A stretch of 28,039 nucleotides of DNA from Conchiformibius kuhniae DSM 17694 (GTDB lineage: Bacteria > Pseudomonadota > Gammaproteobacteria > Burkholderiales > Neisseriaceae): the NCBI RefSeq assembly GCF_000428785.1, contig NZ_AUAP01000023.1, forward strand, positions 1 to 28,039. The letters are read 5' to 3'. The translations under genes were made by a program, and so were the position numbers. The notes beneath the pieces were generated by a model. The model was not told the origin of the DNA, ran no database searches, and saw only the letters and a program-made list of their open reading frames with translations. This document shows positions 1 to 7,560 of this stretch, piece by piece. The stretch's first letter is position 1. Each line of letters opens with the position of its first letter.

Positions 1-206
1 TTTTGCGTAAACATTTCACGATTCCCATCGGTGTGGGCTTCGGCATCGCCGATGCGGAAGACGCCAAACGCATCGGCGCGGTGGCGGACGCGGTGATTGT
101 CGGCAGCCGCATCGTCCGCGAAATCGAGCAGCAGCGCGGGCGCGAAAACGAAGCCGTTGCCGAATTGGTGCGCGGTTTGAAACAGGCTTTGGACGGGGCG
201 GACTGA
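1..206 (+). CDS. trpA: Tryptophan synthase alpha chain, C-terminal fragment
   Basis: Partial gene cut by the left window edge; the reading frame begins at base 3 and ends with TGA at 204-206. The visible 67 residues match the last strands and helices of the TrpA TIM barrel: PIGVGFGIAD (phosphate-binding glycine loop) followed by ADAVIVGSRIV, then a charged C-terminal helix. The family cleaves indole-3-glycerol phosphate to indole and glyceraldehyde 3-phosphate in the cytoplasm as part of the TrpA2B2 complex. The leading TTG is not a start, since the family needs about 200 more residues upstream. No trpB is visible in the window. Identification is by motif recognition on a short fragment, but the motif is characteristic. 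Confidence 0.88.
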   Translation, partial: LRKHFTIPIGVGFGIADAEDAKRIGAVADAVIVGSRIVREIEQQRGRENEAVAELVRGLKQALDGAD

Positions 207-212
207 AACGCA

Positions 213-494
213 GGGTGTGTCATCAATTGCATTTCCGGCTGAAAACTATAGTTGATTAAAATCGCAACGATACGGCGTTGCCAACGCCCTTATGTACTGC
301 CCGTACACGGCGGGCGTTGTCGCCTTGTCTCGTTTTTATTTTTATCAACTATAATGCAATGCAAAATACTGCTATTGCCGTGAATGCGGGAATCCGTTGC
401 GCGATGTTTGGCAAGCGATGCTTTATCAATGCTTTTTGAAATTTGTTTTGGATTCCCGCCGGTGCGGGCATGACGGTGCTTGATGACGCACCCC
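213..494. repeat. NIME-like palindromic repeat, copy 1, interrupted by a Correia-like element
   Basis: The termini GGGTGTGTCATCAA and TTGATGACGCACCCC are inverted copies of each other. Inside are two inverted dRS3-type 20-mers, one degenerate (374-393) and one near canonical (452-471), flanking a unique stretch of about 58 bp. Without the inserted element at 247-353 the unit is about 175 bp, close to the uninterrupted copy at 14000-14195. It fills most of the gap between trpA and ape1; no gene is visible in the gap. The comparison to neisserial intergenic mosaic elements is from knowledge of Neisseria genomes. Confidence 0.75.
247..353. repeat. Correia-like element, 107 bp
   Basis: The element begins TATAGTTGATTAAAAT and ends ATTTTTATCAACTATA, giving imperfect inverted repeats of about 27 bp. 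The length (107 bp) and the interior landmarks (TACGGCGTTGCC near the left, GTCGCCTTGTC near the right) match the short form of the neisserial Correia repeat-enclosed element, whose ends read TATAGTGGATTAA. The ends carry the TA expected from TA-targeted insertion. It lies inside NIME-like copy 1. In Neisseria such elements can carry promoters or be processed by RNase III; nothing here proves either. Confidence 0.8.
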
Positions 495-496
495 AA

Positions 497-530
497 ACAA
501 CAAACCGATGCGGCGGCATCGGTTTGTTGT
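497..530 (-). terminator. Hairpin terminator for the patA-patB-ape1 operon
   Basis: A perfect 15-bp inverted repeat (497-511 with 516-530) with a 4-base loop lies 22 bases past the ape1 stop. The T-rich tract on the minus strand is interrupted (TTGTTGTTTGGGG), so termination may be imperfect. It could also stop transcripts coming from trpA. Confidence 0.65.
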
Positions 531-552
531 GCGTGGGGTTATGCTTGGTGTG

Positions 553-1719
553 CTATTCCGCCAAACCCATCAGCGCGTTTGCCAGCACGGCGGCGGCGCG
601 GCGGTAGCCTTCGGCACTGAAATGCACGCCGTCTTTCGCCGCCAAGCCTTGTTTCACCCAATCGTTCATGCTGCACGCGCCGCCCATCGCCTGTTGCCAA
701 GACCAATACAGCAAACCTTCGTTTTCGGCAACGCGTTGCTGCATCATTTGTACGGCATCGAGCTTGGGCGGACGCACACCGCATTTGCCCTGTCTGCTTT
801 TCAGCGATTCGGGCGCACCAACCATCAAAATGGCGGCTTCGGGCAGGGCGGTGCGGATGCGGCGCACGGTGTCGCGCCATTGTTTTTCGGCGGCGGCGGG
901 GTCGAAAGCGGCATTAAACGCTTCGTTGGTACCGTATGCCAAAATCACCAAATCGGCACGGGTTTCCGCCAAATCCGCGCCCCAGTCCTGCCGCCACGCC
1001 GACCATTGCCCGAATTGTGCGCCGTTCAGCCCCAAAGCCGACACCACCGCACCACGCTTGCCGTTTTCGATGCCCACCGCGCCGATTTCCCACACATCGC
1101 CGTTTTGCGTGGCAAAATGCACGGGCAGCACCGCATCAAGGGCAAAATACTGCCATACTTTGCCGTGCAAACCGTAGGCGGCGGTGATGTTGTCGTCCCC
1201 GTCCCGCACCGACAACGCCCCCCCGCCCGACACGGGGCGCATGGCAAAGGTGATGCGTTGCGGGGAAATGACGGTTTCGGCGGGGTGCAGCGACAAGGTT
1301 TGCCCCGCTTGCGAACGCGCCAGCACCCCGCCCAAAGGAAAATCGGCACGGTCTTTGCGGGCATTCAGCCCCAGCCAGCCGCCGCGATAACGGATTTGCG
1401 TATCGCGCTGCCCTTTGGGCTGCTGCGGAAACACCCAACCGATGCCGCCGTCGCCCCAACGCTGCTGCAAACGGCGGCGCAGCTCATCGGTAAAAAACGC
1501 GCCCGCCGTGTGCGAATCGCCCAATTGCACCACGCGGAACACCGTGTCGCCGCCCTCATTGAGCAGACGCAGTTTCTGCTGCCACGCATCGGAAGCGTCT
1601 TCACCGGCATAATTGTGCAGCTTGGCAACAGGCGTTTGCGCCAGTGCCGCCGTCCCCGACAACGCTCCTGCCAGCAGCAGCGCAAGCAGGCGCAATTTGC
1701 CCGATTTTATTGTCGTCAT
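553..1719 (-). CDS. ape1: Peptidoglycan O-acetylesterase, SGNH/GDSL family
   Basis: Predicted periplasmic enzyme removing O-acetyl groups from MurNAc, which restores sensitivity of the glycan to lytic transglycosylases. The 388-residue protein starts with a signal peptide (charged start, hydrophobic residues 9-26, AxA-type cleavage near ALA-Q at 25-28). Block I GDSHTAG places the nucleophile at Ser69; YGTNEAF is a middle block; DGVHF places the Asp363/His366 pair near the C terminus, which fits the Ser-Asp-His triad and spacing known for neisserial Ape1. The ATG at 1719 is chosen because it begins the signal peptide; an upstream in-frame start at 1761 would bury it. It is the last gene of a minus-strand cluster with patB and patA, 138 bases after patB, with a terminator between, so it may also be transcribed separately. 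Confidence 0.85.
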   Translation of the reverse strand: MTTIKSGKLRLLALLLAGALSGTAALAQTPVAKLHNYAGEDASDAWQQKLRLLNEGGDTVFRVVQLGDSHTAGAFFTDELRRRLQQRWGDGGIGWVFPQQPKGQRDTQIRYRGGWLGLNARKDRADFPLGGVLARSQAGQTLSLHPAETVISPQRITFAMRPVSGGGALSVRDGDDNITAAYGLHGKVWQYFALDAVLPVHFATQNGDVWEIGAVGIENGKRGAVVSALGLNGAQFGQWSAWRQDWGADLAETRADLVILAYGTNEAFNAAFDPAAAEKQWRDTVRRIRTALPEAAILMVGAPESLKSRQGKCGVRPPKLDAVQMMQQRVAENEGLLYWSWQQAMGGACSMNDWVKQGLAAKDGVHFSAEGYRRAAAVLANALMGLAE

Positions 1720-1791
1720 ATCAAAAATCCCATAAAAAACAAAGTTGATATTGTACGACAAGCCGTTTGACCCCGCACCTTTTCCCCCACG

Positions 1792-1833
1792 AAAAACACC
1801 GCGCCGTCTGAAAAACGCATCAGTCGGCGCGGT
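1792..1833 (-). terminator. Hairpin after patB containing a classical Neisseria uptake-sequence core
   Basis: A 9-bp perfect stem (1798-1806 with 1825-1833, sequence ACCGCGCCG) is followed on the minus strand by GTTTTTCG. The left arm runs directly into GCCGTCTGAA (1803-1812), the 10-base core of the Neisseria DNA uptake sequence. The hairpin lies 25 bases past the patB stop codon. Confidence 0.6.
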
Positions 1834-1857
1834 TGTGTCGGAAAAAAGAACGGCAGA

Positions 1858-2985
1858 TTATTGCTGGAACGCCAAATGACGCTCGATAAAATCGGCAACC
1901 AACTGCTGGCCCTGTGTGGTGAAATGAATCCCGTCTTTGCTGCGCACGCGCACGGCTTCGCCTTCCACCGTAATCGAATCCTGATACTGCCCCGTATTGT
2001 CGCTGAGCCAATCGGCGGTTTCCAGCCACAAAACGTGCGGGTATTTGTCTTTCAACGCCCGTGCCAGCACGCCGTTTACATAAACCATTTGTTTGTCGAG
2101 CTTTTCGCGCTTCATGTTCGGCACGCCCAGCCAAATGATTTTGGCACCGGCTTTGTCTGCCGCCGCCGCAATCCGTGCCACCCGCGCCGCGTATTCCGCT
2201 TCCCACTCGGGCGTTTCAAATTTCAAATACGGCGCGGCGGGATTGTCGGGACGGGGGAAATCCCAAGGGTCGTTTGCCCCGAGCAGCACCACCAGCAGCT
2301 TGATGCTGTCGTCCTGTGCCAAATGCTGCTCGATGGTGGCGGGCCAGTCGAAAAATTTGGGATACGCCAAACCCGTGCTTTGTTTGCTCAAATTCAGCGA
2401 ATCGATTTGGTATTGGCTTTTCAGTTTTTTTTGCAGGTGCGGCGCCACGCCCTGAATCATCGAATCGCCGGCAAACAACACCGTGTTGCCCGGTGCCAGC
2501 AAAACGGTGTTTTTTTGGACGGGCGCGGCGGGCGCAGATGCAGCAGGCTGCTGCGGCACGGCTTCGGCGGTTTGGTTGTTCGGATAGAGCTTGTCCACAA
2601 CGGGCTTGGCGGGCTTTTTCGCTTTGGCGGCGTGCTGCACCGGTGCTTTGGGCTCGGGCTTCCATTGCGCCGTCCACAGCGCATTGCGTTCGTCAAAGGC
2701 GTTTTGCGCGCGGGCGTAGGCATCGTCCAGCCCCTGCCGCAACTGCCCGCCCGCCCGCCAAAACGGCAATTCGTCCAAAGCCTCAAAGGGGCTGCTGCGG
2801 TGGTAGGTTTGCGCCCAATAGGCGCTGATGGATTTTTGACTGAACCAAATGGTCAGCCACGCCACGCTCATCAGCACGAAATACAGCCACAACAGGCGTT
2901 TGACAAAGGAATGGCGTTTGTTGCGCCCCTGTTTGGCGGGAAAACGCACGGTTTTGGCACGGTTGTTGGCATCAGAAGTTAGCAT
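1858..2985 (-). CDS. patB: Peptidoglycan O-acetyltransferase, SGNH domain subunit
   Basis: Partner of the membrane acetyl-transporter PatA; it transfers the acetyl group to the C6 hydroxyl of MurNAc in the periplasm. The 375-residue protein has a basic N terminus, one membrane segment at about 31-48, an Ala/Pro/Lys-rich tether at about 110-158, and an SGNH domain: GDSMIQG (Ser175), GANDPW, and DGIHF (Asp351, His354). The ATG at 2985 is chosen; a TTG at 3018 would add 11 residues. With this start the gene overlaps the patA stop by 14 bases, which suggests translational coupling. Gene order patA-patB-ape1 agrees with the peptidoglycan O-acetylation cluster of Neisseria. Confidence 0.83.
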   Translation of the reverse strand: MLTSDANNRAKTVRFPAKQGRNKRHSFVKRLLWLYFVLMSVAWLTIWFSQKSISAYWAQTYHRSSPFEALDELPFWRAGGQLRQGLDDAYARAQNAFDERNALWTAQWKPEPKAPVQHAAKAKKPAKPVVDKLYPNNQTAEAVPQQPAASAPAAPVQKNTVLLAPGNTVLFAGDSMIQGVAPHLQKKLKSQYQIDSLNLSKQSTGLAYPKFFDWPATIEQHLAQDDSIKLLVVLLGANDPWDFPRPDNPAAPYLKFETPEWEAEYAARVARIAAAADKAGAKIIWLGVPNMKREKLDKQMVYVNGVLARALKDKYPHVLWLETADWLSDNTGQYQDSITVEGEAVRVRSKDGIHFTTQGQQLVADFIERHLAFQQ

Positions 2986-4405
2986 AAATAAACCCCGGAA
3001 TGCCCGAAGGGGCGACAATCATCAGAAAAAACAGTACGGCAGACACGGGAAGCGGCCACGCCCAAAACGGCAGCCGCGCCAGCAGCCGCACATAGCGGCG
3101 GAACAGCCACACCAGTTTGCGGTAGAACAGCAGGGCGGCGAGCATCAGTGCCAGCATCGCCAACACGCCCAAATCGGGCATGTGCCAGCCGCGTCCGCCG
3201 CCAAACAGTGCTTTGAACACCAAGCCCGCATCGCCCAATGACGGCGTGGCAAAAATCACAAATGTGAAGCAGACGAAATGGACGGTGGTCAAAATGCCCA
3301 GCGCGCGCCCCCAAGGAAAGGCTTGGGCAAGGGCTTCGCGCCCGAAACGGCGGTCGCCGATGTTCAGCGCCACCAGTGCCAGTCCGTGCAAAAAGCCCCA
3401 CAGCAGAAAATTCCAGCCGTAGCCGTGCCAAATGCCCGACAGCACCATCGCCGCCATTACGTTGATTTGGGTGCGGGTGAAATTGATGCGGCTGCCGCCC
3501 AAAGGGATATAAATATAATCGCGAATCCATGTGGACAGGGTGATGTGCCAACGCTCCCAAAAGCTGCGGATGTTGGCAGCGTGCAAAGGCATGCGGAAGT
3601 TTTGCGGCAGACGGAAGCCCAGCAGCATCGCCATGCCGATGACCAAATCGGTGTAGCCGGAAAAGTCCAAAAAAAGCTGCACGGTGTAGCCGTACACGGC
3701 GGTGAGTACCGCCAGCGAATCGTATTGCAAAGGGTTGGCAAACACGGGCTTGACCCAGCCTTCGTTGAGCGTGCCGGCCAGCCACCATTTTTTGGTCAGC
3801 CCCAGCAAAATCAGGCTGATTGCCAAAGCGGGCTTAATCACGGTGCGTTGCGGGCTGCGGATTTGTGCGGCAAAACCGGTTTGAATGCCGTCCACCGTTT
3901 TGAAATCGTCCGCACGGATAATCGGCCCGGCGGTAATGGTGGGGAAAAAGCTGAAATGAAACAATAATTCCTGCCATTTCAGGCGCAGCTCGGGGCGTTT
4001 TTCCGCCGCCGTCAGGTAGGCGATTGCCTGAAAGGTGTAATACGAAATGCCCAAAGGCATCAGAATGTCAATCACGCCCGCGCCGAACCATTCGCGCAAT
4101 TGCGGGCGGAAAAAATCAAAATATTTGAAAAAGCACAGATTGACCAGTGCCAAAACAATGCCCACGCGCAGCCAATATTTGCGTTGCAGCACGTCGCCCG
4201 TTGCCGCCATTTTTTCCGAGACCAGATAAATTGCCGATGCAAACAGCACCACTGCCAGCGCAAACAGGGGATTGACCGCGCCCAAGCACCCCAAACCCAC
4301 CAGCAGCAGCAGCAGATTCTGCATGCGCGGGTGTTCTGCCAATGCCCAGTACACCGGAAACAGGCTCAAGAAAAATACGGCAAATTCGATGGATAAAAAC
4401 GACAT
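2972..4405 (-). CDS. patA: Peptidoglycan O-acetylation membrane protein, MBOAT family
   Basis: Integral membrane acyltransferase of 477 residues predicted to move acetyl groups across the inner membrane to PatB. Many hydrophobic segments are visible from residue 5 onward. The MBOAT signature region includes FWERWHITLSTWIRDY followed by YIPLGG, and later GIWHG with the conserved histidine. Length is normal for the PatA/AlgI branch. AlgI (alginate acetylation) is the main alternative, but the coupling to patB and ape1 and the absence of alginate genes argue for peptidoglycan. ATG at 4405; no strong Shine-Dalgarno is visible. It is the first gene of the cluster. The 139-base gap to dnaK holds the dnaK terminator and presumably the patA promoter, which I could not pinpoint. 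Confidence 0.85.
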   Translation of the reverse strand: MSFLSIEFAVFFLSLFPVYWALAEHPRMQNLLLLLVGLGCLGAVNPLFALAVVLFASAIYLVSEKMAATGDVLQRKYWLRVGIVLALVNLCFFKYFDFFRPQLREWFGAGVIDILMPLGISYYTFQAIAYLTAAEKRPELRLKWQELLFHFSFFPTITAGPIIRADDFKTVDGIQTGFAAQIRSPQRTVIKPALAISLILLGLTKKWWLAGTLNEGWVKPVFANPLQYDSLAVLTAVYGYTVQLFLDFSGYTDLVIGMAMLLGFRLPQNFRMPLHAANIRSFWERWHITLSTWIRDYIYIPLGGSRINFTRTQINVMAAMVLSGIWHGYGWNFLLWGFLHGLALVALNIGDRRFGREALAQAFPWGRALGILTTVHFVCFTFVIFATPSLGDAGLVFKALFGGGRGWHMPDLGVLAMLALMLAALLFYRKLVWLFRRYVRLLARLPFWAWPLPVSAVLFFLMIVAPSGIPGFIYANF

Positions 4406-4494
4406 GGTTCACACGCTGCGGGACACGGGGTAAATAAGGGGAAAAACAATCCGAATGGTAACATATTTGCGTGTGCGTATGGTGTCCGTACTTG

Positions 4495-4530
4495 AAAAAA
4501 CGCCCCGAACCGTGCCGGATTCGGGGCGTT
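4495..4530 (-). terminator. Rho-independent terminator of dnaK
   Basis: A perfect 11-bp stem AACGCCCCGAA (4499-4509) pairs with 4520-4530 around a 10-base loop and is followed on the minus strand by six T residues (A-run 4495-4500). It begins 15 bases past the dnaK stop. Confidence 0.9.
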
Positions 4531-4544
4531 GCGTGATGATGGGC

Positions 4545-6470
4545 TTAGTCTTTTTTGTCTTTCACTTCTTGAAATTCGGCATCAACCACATCGTCTTGGG
4601 CTTTGGCTTTGGGTGCGCCGCCTTCGTCTTCGGCAGCTTCCGCCTGCATTTTGGCATACACCATTTCGCCGAGTTTTTGGCTGACTTTGCCCAAGTTTTC
4701 GGCTTTGGCATCGATGTCGGCTTTGTCGTCGCCTTTGACGGCTTCTTCGGTTTCGCGGACGGCTTCTTCGATGGCGGTTTTTTCACCGGCTTCGAGTTTG
4801 TCGCCGTGTTCTTCCAAAGATTTTTTCACGGAGTGAATCAGCATTTCCGCTTGGTTGCGGCTGAATACCAGCTCCACCAGTTTTTTGTCTTCTTCGGCAT
4901 TGGCTTCCGCGTCTTTCACCATGCGCTCGATTTCCTCCTCGCTCAAACCGGAAGAACCCTGAATGGTGATGTTGGCGGCTTTGCCCGTGCCTTTGTCTTT
5001 GGCGGAAACGTGCAAAATGCCGTTGGCGTCAATGTCGAAGGTTACTTCAATTTGCGGTACGCCGCGCGGTGCGGGCGGAATGTCGCCCAAATTGAATTGT
5101 CCCAAGGATTTGTTTGCCGCCGCACGCTCGCGCTCGCCCTGCAAAACGTGAATGGTAACCGCGCTTTGGTTGTTTTCGGCGGTGGAGAACACTTGGTGCG
5201 CTTTGGTGGGAATGGTGGTGTTTTTGTTGATGAGCTTGGTCATCACGCCGCCCATGGTTTCAATGCCCAGCGAAAGCGGGGTAACGTCCAGCAGCAACAC
5301 GTCGTTGCGGCCGCCGCCCAATACTTCGCCCTGAATCGCCGCACCTACGGCCACCGCTTCATCGGGGTTCACGTCTTTGCGCGGTTCTTTGCCGAAGAAA
5401 TCTTTAACCGCTTCCTGCACTTTCGGCATACGGGTTTGACCGCCCACCAAAATCACATCATCGATGTCGGACGGACTCAAGCCCGCGTCTTTCAGCGCGA
5501 TGCGGCAAGGCTCGATGGAACGCAATACCAAATCTTCCACCAAAGCCTCAAATTTGGCGCGGGTGATTTTCATCGCCAAGTGTTTGGGGCCGGTCGCGTC
5601 CATCGTGATGTAAGGCAGATTGATTTCGGTCTGCTGGCTGCTGGACAACTCGATTTTGGCTTTTTCCGCCGCTTCTTTCAGGCGTTGCAAGGCCATTACG
5701 TCATTTTTCAAATCAATGCCTTGTTCTTTTTTGAACTCGGCAATGATGTGGTCAATCACGCGCTGGTCAAAGTCTTCGCCGCCCAAGAAAGTGTCGCCGT
5801 TGGTGGCCAATACTTCAAACTGTTTGTCGCCGTCCACATCGGCAATTTCAATGATGGAAATGTCAAACGTGCCGCCGCCCAAGTCGTACACGGCAATTTT
5901 GCGGTCGCTGCCGCCCGTTACTTTGTCCATGCCGAACGCCAAAGCGGCGGCGGTCGGCTCGTTGATGATGCGTTTCACGTCCAAACCGGCGATGCGTCCG
6001 GCGTCTTTGGTGGCTTGGCGTTGGCTGTCGTTAAAGTAGGCGGGAACGGTAATCACCGCTTCGCTGATTTTTTCGCCCAAATAGCTTTCGGCGGCTTCTT
6101 TCATTTTGCGCAGCACTTCGGCGGAAATCTGCGGCGGGGAAAGTTCTTTGCCCTGCGCTTTTACCCATGCGTCGCCGTTGGCGGACTGAATGATGTCAAA
6201 GGGCATGGTTTCAATGTCGCGCTGCACTTCTTGGTCGGAGAATTTATGACCAATCAAACGCTTGGCGGCGTAAATGGTGTTTTTCGCGTTGGTAACGGCC
6301 TGGCGTTTGGCGGGTGCGCCCACCAGAATTTCGCCGCCGTCCAAGTAGGCGATGACGGAAGGCGTGGTGCGCGCGCCTTCGGCGTTTTCAATCACTTTGG
6401 TTTGACCGTTTTCGGAAACGGCGACGCATGAGTTGGTGGTACCCAAATCGATGCCGATAACTTTTGCCAT
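4545..6470 (-). CDS. dnaK: Chaperone DnaK (Hsp70)
   Basis: ATP-dependent cytoplasmic chaperone working with DnaJ and GrpE. The 641-residue length is typical. Visible signatures: GIDLGTTNSCVAV at the N terminus (phosphate 1), AVYDLGGGTFDISI (phosphate 2), the IINEPTAAALAFG stretch, VGGQTRMPKVQ (adenosine site), then the substrate-binding domain beginning near DVTPLSLGIE and a C-terminal tail ending VVDAEFQEVKDKKD. ATG at 6470 is preceded by AGGAG about 8 bases upstream. Neither grpE nor dnaJ is adjacent, so the gene appears to be a single transcription unit with its own heat-shock-like promoter (6551-6578) and terminator (4495-4530). Confidence 0.98.
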   Translation of the reverse strand: MAKVIGIDLGTTNSCVAVSENGQTKVIENAEGARTTPSVIAYLDGGEILVGAPAKRQAVTNAKNTIYAAKRLIGHKFSDQEVQRDIETMPFDIIQSANGDAWVKAQGKELSPPQISAEVLRKMKEAAESYLGEKISEAVITVPAYFNDSQRQATKDAGRIAGLDVKRIINEPTAAALAFGMDKVTGGSDRKIAVYDLGGGTFDISIIEIADVDGDKQFEVLATNGDTFLGGEDFDQRVIDHIIAEFKKEQGIDLKNDVMALQRLKEAAEKAKIELSSSQQTEINLPYITMDATGPKHLAMKITRAKFEALVEDLVLRSIEPCRIALKDAGLSPSDIDDVILVGGQTRMPKVQEAVKDFFGKEPRKDVNPDEAVAVGAAIQGEVLGGGRNDVLLLDVTPLSLGIETMGGVMTKLINKNTTIPTKAHQVFSTAENNQSAVTIHVLQGERERAAANKSLGQFNLGDIPPAPRGVPQIEVTFDIDANGILHVSAKDKGTGKAANITIQGSSGLSEEEIERMVKDAEANAEEDKKLVELVFSRNQAEMLIHSVKKSLEEHGDKLEAGEKTAIEEAVRETEEAVKGDDKADIDAKAENLGKVSQKLGEMVYAKMQAEAAEDEGGAPKAKAQDDVVDAEFQEVKDKKD

Positions 6471-6550
6471 AATGGTTTCACTCCTGAAAATTAAAATAAA
6501 AAATCATGTTTGGACGGGGGCATTGCTGCTTTCCGCGTCCGATGGCAGCA

Positions 6551-6578
6551 AGATAGGGGGTGCTGCGTGCTTTTCAAG
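6551..6578 (-). promoter_or_regulatory. Candidate sigma-32 (heat-shock) promoter for dnaK
   Basis: On the minus strand CTTGAAA (6572-6578) is followed after 11-12 bases by CCCCCTATCT (6551-6560). This resembles the RpoH consensus CTTGAAA / CCCCATNT, with an exact -35 and a good C-tract in the -10. It lies about 80 bases upstream of the dnaK start codon. Inference from pattern only. Confidence 0.6.
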
Positions 6579-6611
6579 TGGGAACGGGCAATTTTTTCTG
6601 CGCGCCGGTGG

Positions 6612-6617
6612 TACAAT
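6612..6617 (+). promoter_or_regulatory. Candidate -10 element for the PHP phosphoesterase gene
   Basis: TACAAT at 6612-6617 lies 51 bases upstream of the ATG at 6669. The matching -35 region (around AATTTTTT at 6590-6597) is weak. Divergent from the dnaK promoter. Confidence 0.4.
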
Positions 6618-6668
6618 CGCGTATCGGGCGGGAACGGGTCTGCCCTTTTTGTGGAATATGGTTTTTAT

Positions 6669-7514
6669 ATGATTGATTTGCATTGCCATTCTACGGTGTC
6701 GGACGGCGCGTTGCCGCCGCGTGAAGTGGTGCGCCTTGCCGCGCAAAACGGCTGCCGTCTGCTCGCGCTCACCGACCACGACCACACGGGCGGCATCGCC
6801 GAAGCCCGTGCCGAAGCCGTTTTGCACGGTATCCGTTTGATTAGCGGCGTGGAAATTTCGGTAACGTGGCGCGGCGGCACGGTACACATTGTCGGCTTGG
6901 ATTTTGACGAACACGATGCCGCGTTGCAAACGCTGTTGGCAAAAGTGCGTGGCGGACGCATTGAGCGTTTGCGGCAAATGTCGGAAAAATTGGCGAAAAA
7001 AGGCATTGAAGGCGCGTTTGACGGCGCAATGGTGTTGGCGGCGGCGAACCCCGAAATGGTGTCGCGCACGCATTTGGCGGAATTTTTGTTGCAACAGGGT
7101 ATTGTCCGCAACAAACAACAGGCGTTTACCAAATATTTGGGCGAGGGCAAGTGCGCTTGCGTGCCGCACCGTTGGGCGGATTTGGAGGCGGCGGTAAACG
7201 CGATTACCGGCGCGGGCGGGATTGCGGTGGTGGCGCACCCGATGCGTTATGATTTGTCGGCAACGGCGCGGCGGGCGTTGCTGACGGAGTTCCGCGAAGC
7301 GGGCGGACGGGCGGTGGAGGTGCATAGCGGCAGTTGCAGCTTGGGCGACCGTTTGAATTACGCGCTGATGGCGGAACGCTTTGATTTGTGGGCGAGTGCG
7401 GGCAGCGATTTTCACCGCGAGGGTGCGTATGGGGGCATTTTGGGCGCGTGTCCCGAGTTGCCGCCGCTTTGCGAACCGGTGTGGGCGCATTTTCGCGAGC
7501 CGTTTTGCCATTAA
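6669..7514 (+). CDS. PHP-domain phosphoesterase (3',5'-nucleoside bisphosphate phosphatase / RNase AM type)
   Basis: Cytoplasmic metal-dependent phosphoesterase of 281 residues. PHP motifs are all visible: DLHCHS at 3-8, Asp12 in SDGA, LTDHDHTGGI at 35-43, GVEIS at 60-64, VAHPMRY near 187, and SAGSDFH near 243-249. These supply the His/Asp/Glu ligands of the trinuclear metal site. Characterised relatives (E. coli YciV/Rnm, a Chromobacterium homologue) hydrolyse 3',5'-nucleoside bisphosphates and trim RNA 5' ends; assigning that substrate here is inference. The ATG at 6669 is chosen because PHP motif I starts two residues later, leaving no room for a real domain upstream. A minus-strand terminator starts one base before its stop codon ends. 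Confidence 0.8.
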   Translation: MIDLHCHSTVSDGALPPREVVRLAAQNGCRLLALTDHDHTGGIAEARAEAVLHGIRLISGVEISVTWRGGTVHIVGLDFDEHDAALQTLLAKVRGGRIERLRQMSEKLAKKGIEGAFDGAMVLAAANPEMVSRTHLAEFLLQQGIVRNKQQAFTKYLGEGKCACVPHRWADLEAAVNAITGAGGIAVVAHPMRYDLSATARRALLTEFREAGGRAVEVHSGSCSLGDRLNYALMAERFDLWASAGSDFHREGAYGGILGACPELPPLCEPVWAHFREPFCH

Positions 7515-7539
7515 AAAAGCAGGACGCGCCGCGTCCTGC
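7513..7539 (-). terminator. Terminator of the amino-acid-binding lipoprotein gene
   Basis: A perfect 9-bp stem GCAGGACGC (7519-7527) pairs with 7531-7539 and is followed by six T residues on the minus strand (A-run 7513-7518). It lies 21 bases past the stop of the minus-strand gene and overlaps the stop codon of the convergent PHP gene. Confidence 0.85.
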
Positions 7540-7560
7540 CGGTGTCGGGTGGTGTGGTGA

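Noticed and set aside
3..206. A complete small gene of 67 codons starting at TTG
   Set aside because: The sequence is the C-terminal part of TrpA cut by the window edge.
508..1770. A 420-codon plus-strand open frame
   Set aside because: Antisense to ape1, whose signal peptide and SGNH blocks are convincing; long antisense frames are expected at this GC content.
4455..6431. A 658-codon open frame on the plus strand
   Set aside because: It lies antisense to dnaK across the codon grid; the translation is Phe/Val/Gly-rich and has no recognisable motif.
6510..6668. N-terminal extension of the PHP phosphoesterase by 53 residues
   Set aside because: It would overlap the promoter region; the first PHP motif begins right after the ATG at 6669 as in the family.
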